From Streptomyces sp. TRM70350 (GTDB lineage: Bacteria; Actinomycetota; Actinomycetes; Streptomycetales; Streptomycetaceae): a stretch of DNA of 64,000 nucleotides. Shown here piece after piece: positions 60,457-64,000 of the stretch; within the stretch, counting starts at the first letter, position 1, and each line of letters starts with the position of its first letter. The stretch spans positions 1-64,000 of the forward strand of contig NZ_JAHUXH010000027.1 of assembly GCF_019219825.1 (NCBI RefSeq), in the 5' to 3' direction. Made by a program: the position numbers and the translations under genes. The notes beneath the pieces were generated by a model. That model saw nothing but the letters and a program-made list of their open reading frames with translations. It had not been told where the DNA came from and made no database searches.

Positions 60457-61331
60457 CGCCCGCCCGTCAGCGCCGCGAGGCTGTCGCGTACGTGGTCGAT
60501 GTGCGCCTGTACGTCGTCCCAGCGCTCCCCGTGCTCCCGCAACACCCGTTCCGTCTCACGGGCGATACGGTCCTCACGCATCCGCGCCTGCGCGAGCACC
60601 TCGGCGGCCAGCGCCCGCGCCTCCTCCTGCCGACGCCGGTCGGCCTGCTCGGCGTCGGCGAACTCCTGCTTCGCCTCGGACAGCGCGGCCTCCGCACGCG
60701 CGACCCGCTCGGCGTGCTGCGCGTCCACGGCGGCGGCACCCTCCGCGGCCTCGCGTTCCACCGCGGCCCAGCGCTCGGCGTGCTCCTTCTCCTGCTCGGC
60801 CAGCATCGCGTCGGTGCGCTGCCGGACCTCGCGCAACGCCGACAGCGCCTCGGTGCGGCCCTCCTTCACCTCGCGCCGGGCGGCGATACGGATCTCGTCC
60901 GCCTCGGCCTGCGCGGCGAGCACCCGGTGCCGGGCACGTTCCTCGACCTCCGCCAGGAGCGCGTCGGCCTCGTCCTGCGCCGCCCGGCGCACGCCCTCGG
61001 CGTACGCCTCGGCCTGCGCAAGCTGCTCCTGCGCCGCGCGCCGCGCGCGCTCCCGTACCGCCGCGGCCTCCTCCTGCGCCATCTGGAAAAGGCGCCGAGC
61101 GCCCTCCCCGAGCGCCTCGTACGTCTGCGCCGGAAGCTCGGCCACCGCCACCCGCAGCCGCTCGACCTCCTCCTCCATCTCCCTGGCCAGGACGGTGAGG
61201 CGGGCGGCCCGTTCCCAGGCGGCGTCACGATCCTCGGACAACGCCTCGGCGTACGCATCGACCTGATCGGGGCGGTAACCGCGCCCCCGGACTGTCACAA
61301 AGCCATGCGGCGACACGGATGCGCTGCTCAT
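60441..61331 (-). CDS. DivIVA-like coiled-coil protein
   Basis: A 296-residue cytoskeletal-type protein. ATG 61331 follows GAGGGG. The first 30 residues contain a DivIVA-like motif (HGFVTVRGRGYRPDQVDAYA), and the rest is nearly continuous coiled coil rich in Ala, Glu and Arg (EEEVERLRVAVAEL, AQAEAYAEGVRRAAQDEADA, and others). This is the layout of actinobacterial DivIVA/Scy/FilP relatives, often annotated as cellulose-binding proteins. A role in polar growth or scaffolding is inferred from the family. It has an AT-rich promoter region upstream. Confidence 0.88.
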   Translation of the reverse strand: MSSASVSPHGFVTVRGRGYRPDQVDAYAEALSEDRDAAWERAARLTVLAREMEEEVERLRVAVAELPAQTYEALGEGARRLFQMAQEEAAAVRERARRAAQEQLAQAEAYAEGVRRAAQDEADALLAEVEERARHRVLAAQAEADEIRIAARREVKEGRTEALSALREVRQRTDAMLAEQEKEHAERWAAVEREAAEGAAAVDAQHAERVARAEAALSEAKQEFADAEQADRRRQEEARALAAEVLAQARMREDRIARETERVLREHGERWDDVQAHIDHVRDSLAALTGGRAPAE

Positions 61332-61427
61332 TCCGGAACCCCTCGAACGATGTCGATTTAGCGCATATTTTGATGTATCGGACAGAAGTGGTCATAATCC
61401 GACACTCCGCAGCCGACAGCCAAACAG

Positions 61428-61465
61428 AAGGGCCGGACCCGGTCACACGACCGGGCCCGGCCCTT
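61428..61465 (-). terminator. Terminator after the deaminase/SUKH gene
   Basis: A 17-bp stem with one mismatch (61428-61444 with 61449-61465), beginning AAGGGCCGG and ending CCGGCCCTT, 31 bp after the stop at 61496. Confidence 0.82.
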
Positions 61466-61495
61466 CCCGCAGACGGCGTCAGCGCGACGCCCGCG

Positions 61496-64000
61496 TCACA
61501 ACAACCCGTCCCACATCTGCTCCAGCAGCACCGACCACCAACTCTCCGGCGAACCCAGCGCCGCCGGATCGAGCGAGGCCAACTGGGCCTGGAAGTCGAC
61601 GGTCCAGCGCCCCGCCTGCTCCTGGTTCAGCCCGAACCGCAGACGCCACATCCGCCCCAGCAGCGCCAGACAGCGCACGAACTCCGGAAGCCCGGTGTTC
61701 ACGAACTGCGGCGGCACCGGCGCACCGCCCGGCCCGGCCTCCACCGGCACGGCCACGATGTGCGCCGTGCCGTACTGCACACAGATCGCCTTGCCGAAGT
61801 CGCTGCCCATGACGAGGTACGAGCCCGCGTCCGACGCCGGCTGCACCCCCCGCTCCTGCGCCAGCTCCGCGAGCGTCGGCACCGGCCGCCCCGGCTGGGC
61901 CTGCGCCCAGAAGAACGGCCCCATGTCCAGCGGCAGTCCGGCCACCACCAGCGTGTGCGCCACGACCGGCGGCACACCCTGCCGGGACACCGCCGCCTGC
62001 TCGAACCGGAACACACCCGGCCCGAACGCCCCCGCCAGCTCCTGCGCCACACCCTCCGGCGGAATCGGCGGAGCCGGCTGCACCGGCGGCAACGGCGCAC
62101 GCACCGGCGCGGGGCGCGCGGGACCGTCGGCCACCTGATGCAACTCGCCCTGGTGCGCGAGCAGTTGCTGCATACCCTGCTGACGGCTCGCGTGATCCGT
62201 GCCGTACGGCGCGATGCTCGTGATCCGCGCCTGCGGCCACTGCTCACGGATCATCCGCGCACAGTACGCGCCCGGCAGCTCGCACGACTCCAACTCGGTG
62301 TGCAGCTCCAGCACCTGGTCCGGCGGCACGTTCATCGCCCGCAGCTCATGGAAGATCTGCCACTCCGGGTGCGGCGTACCCGGCGCCGAACGCCGGATCA
62401 GCTGCTGCTCCGAACCGTCCTGCGCGCGGTAGCGCAGTACGGCCTGATAGCCCGGGCCGACGGTCGGCTGCCCCTGCTGCGGGTAGCCGTACGCCGGCGG
62501 CTGACCCGGAACCGGCTGACCCGGAACCGGCTGACCCGGAACCGGCTGACCCGGAACCGGCTGTCCCGGCATCGGCGGCCGACCGGGCGCCGGGTGAGCG
62601 TGCGGCGGCGGCATCGCGCCCGGCGCCGGGGGCATGCCGGGGACACCAGGAGCGCCCGGAGCGCCCGGGATCTGCGGCGGCGGGGGCGTGCCGGGGGCCT
62701 GCGGCGGCGGGGGCGTGCCGGGGGCCTGCGGGGGCGGGGGCGTGCCGGGGGCCTGCGGGGGCGGAGGCGTCCCGGGCCCGCCCACGGGAGGCGCGGCCAG
62801 CACGGTCTCCGCATGGTGCACGGCCCCACGCGCGCCCCCTGCCGAGCCGTGCGCGCCCGGCGCACCAGGCGCACGCGGAGGCTGAGGCTGAGGCGGGCCC
62901 GGAGGCTGCGGTGCGCCCCCACCCGGGCCCGACTGCCCAGGGTCGGCCAGCATCGTCGCGGCATGGTGGACACCGCCGGGAGGGGTACCGCCCGGCGTGC
63001 CCGGAGTTCCCGGCGGCTGCGGGGGCCCGGGCGGAGTCGGCGCACCCGGCGCCTGCGGCGCGCCCGGACCGGCTGCGGGCCCCTCAGGACCGTCGGGCCC
63101 GAGGGACGACACGAGCTGCGTGGGCACGTATCCACCCGCCGACGCACCCGGCGCACCCGGCGCACCCGGAGCACCGGGCGGCGGAGGCGTACTCCCCGGG
63201 CGCACACCCGGCGCACCCGGAGCACCCGGCGGCGGAGGCGGCGTCGCGCCCTGCCCCCGACGCGGCGGAGGCGCGGCCTTGCTCGTGGCCGCGTCGGCGA
63301 TGTCCCCGGCGTCCGGAGCGAGCGGCAGCCCCGCACCGGCCGACGACTGCGGCACGCCCGGCGCCTGCGGATAGCCGTACGCCGGGGTACCCGGGCCACC
63401 GGGAGTAACCGGCCCACCGGGAGCACTTGGCCCGCCTGGCCCGCCTGGCGCACCAGGAGCACTTGGCCCACTCGGCCCACCAGGAACAAACGGCCCACCT
63501 GACGGAGCAGCGGAAGGAACGGGACTCACCGGCCCACCGGGGGCACCGGCGGCACCGGGGCCACCTGAAGCACCAGGGCCACCGGAAGCACCCGGAGCCC
63601 CCGGAGGTGGCGTCTCCCGCACCGACGGAGGCGGCGGCGTACCCGGCCCAGCGGCACCCGCAAAGCCAGCGGTCTCCTGGATCTCACCGATCTCACCGAC
63701 CGCCGGAGCAACCGCCGTAGGCGGAAGCTGGCTCCCCCCCGCCATCAACGCCGTCCGCGCCTCCGGTGGCGCCACCGGCGCCGCCTCCTCCTCATCGGCC
63801 CCACTCAACGGCGGCGCGAACACCGTCTCCGGCAACGGCACGGAACGGTCCTCACCGGCGTCGGCGTTGGTGTCCGTCCCGGCCCAGGGAGTCGCCCCGG
63901 CGGGCGCCCCCGGCGCAGACGCCCCGACACGCGCCCCCGAACCCGCGTCAGGCTCCGACGCCCCGTCAGCACTGCCCCCGGCAGCAGGCCACGCCACCCC
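61496..64000 (-). CDS. Proline/glycine-rich protein with deaminase-like and SUKH-4-like domains (cut by window end)
   Basis: At least 834 codons are visible; the frame is open to the edge and GTG 63997 is only a possible start. The N-terminal 500 residues are disordered, made of GAPGAPG, PPPPQAPGT and PGQPV repeats. Then a domain like the XOO_2897-type deaminases of polymorphic toxins: PHPEWQIFHELRAMNVPPDQ, LELHTELESCELPGAYC and MIREQWPQARITSIAPYG. Candidate zinc ligands are the His of HPE and the two Cys. The last 190 residues look like SUKH-4 (VVAHTLVVAGLPLDMGPFFW, GSYLVMGSDFGKAICVQYG). Toxin and immunity-type domains in one chain suggest a regulated or domesticated function. Domain calls are by motif memory. 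Confidence 0.75.
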   Translation of the reverse strand, partial: GVAWPAAGGSADGASEPDAGSGARVGASAPGAPAGATPWAGTDTNADAGEDRSVPLPETVFAPPLSGADEEEAAPVAPPEARTALMAGGSQLPPTAVAPAVGEIGEIQETAGFAGAAGPGTPPPPSVRETPPPGAPGASGGPGASGGPGAAGAPGGPVSPVPSAAPSGGPFVPGGPSGPSAPGAPGGPGGPSAPGGPVTPGGPGTPAYGYPQAPGVPQSSAGAGLPLAPDAGDIADAATSKAAPPPRRGQGATPPPPPGAPGAPGVRPGSTPPPPGAPGAPGAPGASAGGYVPTQLVSSLGPDGPEGPAAGPGAPQAPGAPTPPGPPQPPGTPGTPGGTPPGGVHHAATMLADPGQSGPGGGAPQPPGPPQPQPPRAPGAPGAHGSAGGARGAVHHAETVLAAPPVGGPGTPPPPQAPGTPPPPQAPGTPPPPQAPGTPPPPQIPGAPGAPGVPGMPPAPGAMPPPHAHPAPGRPPMPGQPVPGQPVPGQPVPGQPVPGQPPAYGYPQQGQPTVGPGYQAVLRYRAQDGSEQQLIRRSAPGTPHPEWQIFHELRAMNVPPDQVLELHTELESCELPGAYCARMIREQWPQARITSIAPYGTDHASRQQGMQQLLAHQGELHQVADGPARPAPVRAPLPPVQPAPPIPPEGVAQELAGAFGPGVFRFEQAAVSRQGVPPVVAHTLVVAGLPLDMGPFFWAQAQPGRPVPTLAELAQERGVQPASDAGSYLVMGSDFGKAICVQYGTAHIVAVPVEAGPGGAPVPPQFVNTGLPEFVRCLALLGRMWRLRFGLNQEQAGRWTVDFQAQLASLDPAALGSPESWWSVLLEQMWDGLL
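62501..62560. repeat. Four perfect 15-bp tandem repeats
   Basis: CTGACCCGGAACCGG repeated four times without change inside the Pro/Gly-rich gene, encoding PGQPV repeats on the minus strand. Identity at third positions shows recent expansion. Confidence 0.9.
62672..62779. repeat. Four 27-bp tandem repeats
   Basis: Units at 62672, 62699, 62726 and 62753, each starting CTGCGG or CTGCGGGGGCGG, encode repeated PPPPQAPGT on the minus strand. Few base differences. Confidence 0.85.

Overview
The window is high-GC actinobacterial DNA, almost certainly from a Streptomyces chromosome. The evidence is GC-rich third codon positions, GTG/TTG starts, a leucine tRNA with a UAA anticodon (bldA type), two Rpf/LysM cell-wall proteins, a c-di-AMP riboswitch, a large DivIVA-like coiled-coil protein, and typical Streptomyces interspersed palindromic repeats. 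From about 13 kb onward the gene order (cbs, thiolase, Bax-inhibitor protein, pobA, ABC pair, cfa, ndh, ppx, divIC, eno, two rpf-like genes, P450, mazG, SurA-like lipoprotein, kinase, mfd, second ABC pair, coiled coil) resembles the S. coelicolor core chromosome as I remember it. I could not check that by search.

Region 1 (1-12.4 kb) is accessory and scarred. It starts inside a secreted GH27 alpha-galactosidase with CBM35-like and ricin-type lectin domains. Then come two copies of a two-gene cassette, each a secreted DUF3500 protein plus a HupE/UreJ-type membrane protein. Between them lie decayed genes (a maleylacetate reductase remnant, an inverted DUF3500 fragment, a sugar-permease/GH27 chimera) and an intact two-component system of MprAB type. 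The repeated cassette beside a two-component system is the best candidate here for an undescribed system. Metal transport is my inference from the HupE motif (His, five residues, Asp-His) and from His-rich motifs in DUF3500.

Region 2 (12.4-23.9 kb) holds core genes: a small membrane protein, cystathionine beta-synthase, an SGNH hydrolase, a thiolase, small conserved proteins, a Bax-inhibitor-like protein and pobA. After these is about 1.7 kb of decayed DNA ending at bldA. A degenerate copy of the tRNA 3' end at the far side of this decayed stretch suggests an old integration event.

Region 3 (23.9-43.9 kb) carries an ABC exporter pair, a cyclopropane-fatty-acid synthase, a secreted protein and type II NADH dehydrogenase with a Rex-like operator far upstream. 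Next is the leftward series ppx, DUF501, divIC and eno. Two Rpf-like muralytic proteins follow, one with a c-di-AMP riboswitch, then P450-mazG, a tandem-repeat block, a SurA-like lipoprotein, and a Ser/Thr kinase coupled to a membrane protein.

Region 4 (43.9-64 kb) has an orphan DNA N6-methylase, small secreted or lipoproteins, a GNAT enzyme, an exported HNH nuclease, an antitoxin-like peptide and mfd. A second ABC exporter pair, paralogous to the first, comes next. A DUF485/acetate-type symporter pair ends in 46-bp tandem repeats, followed by a coiled-coil protein and a deaminase/SUKH-4 protein cut by the window edge.
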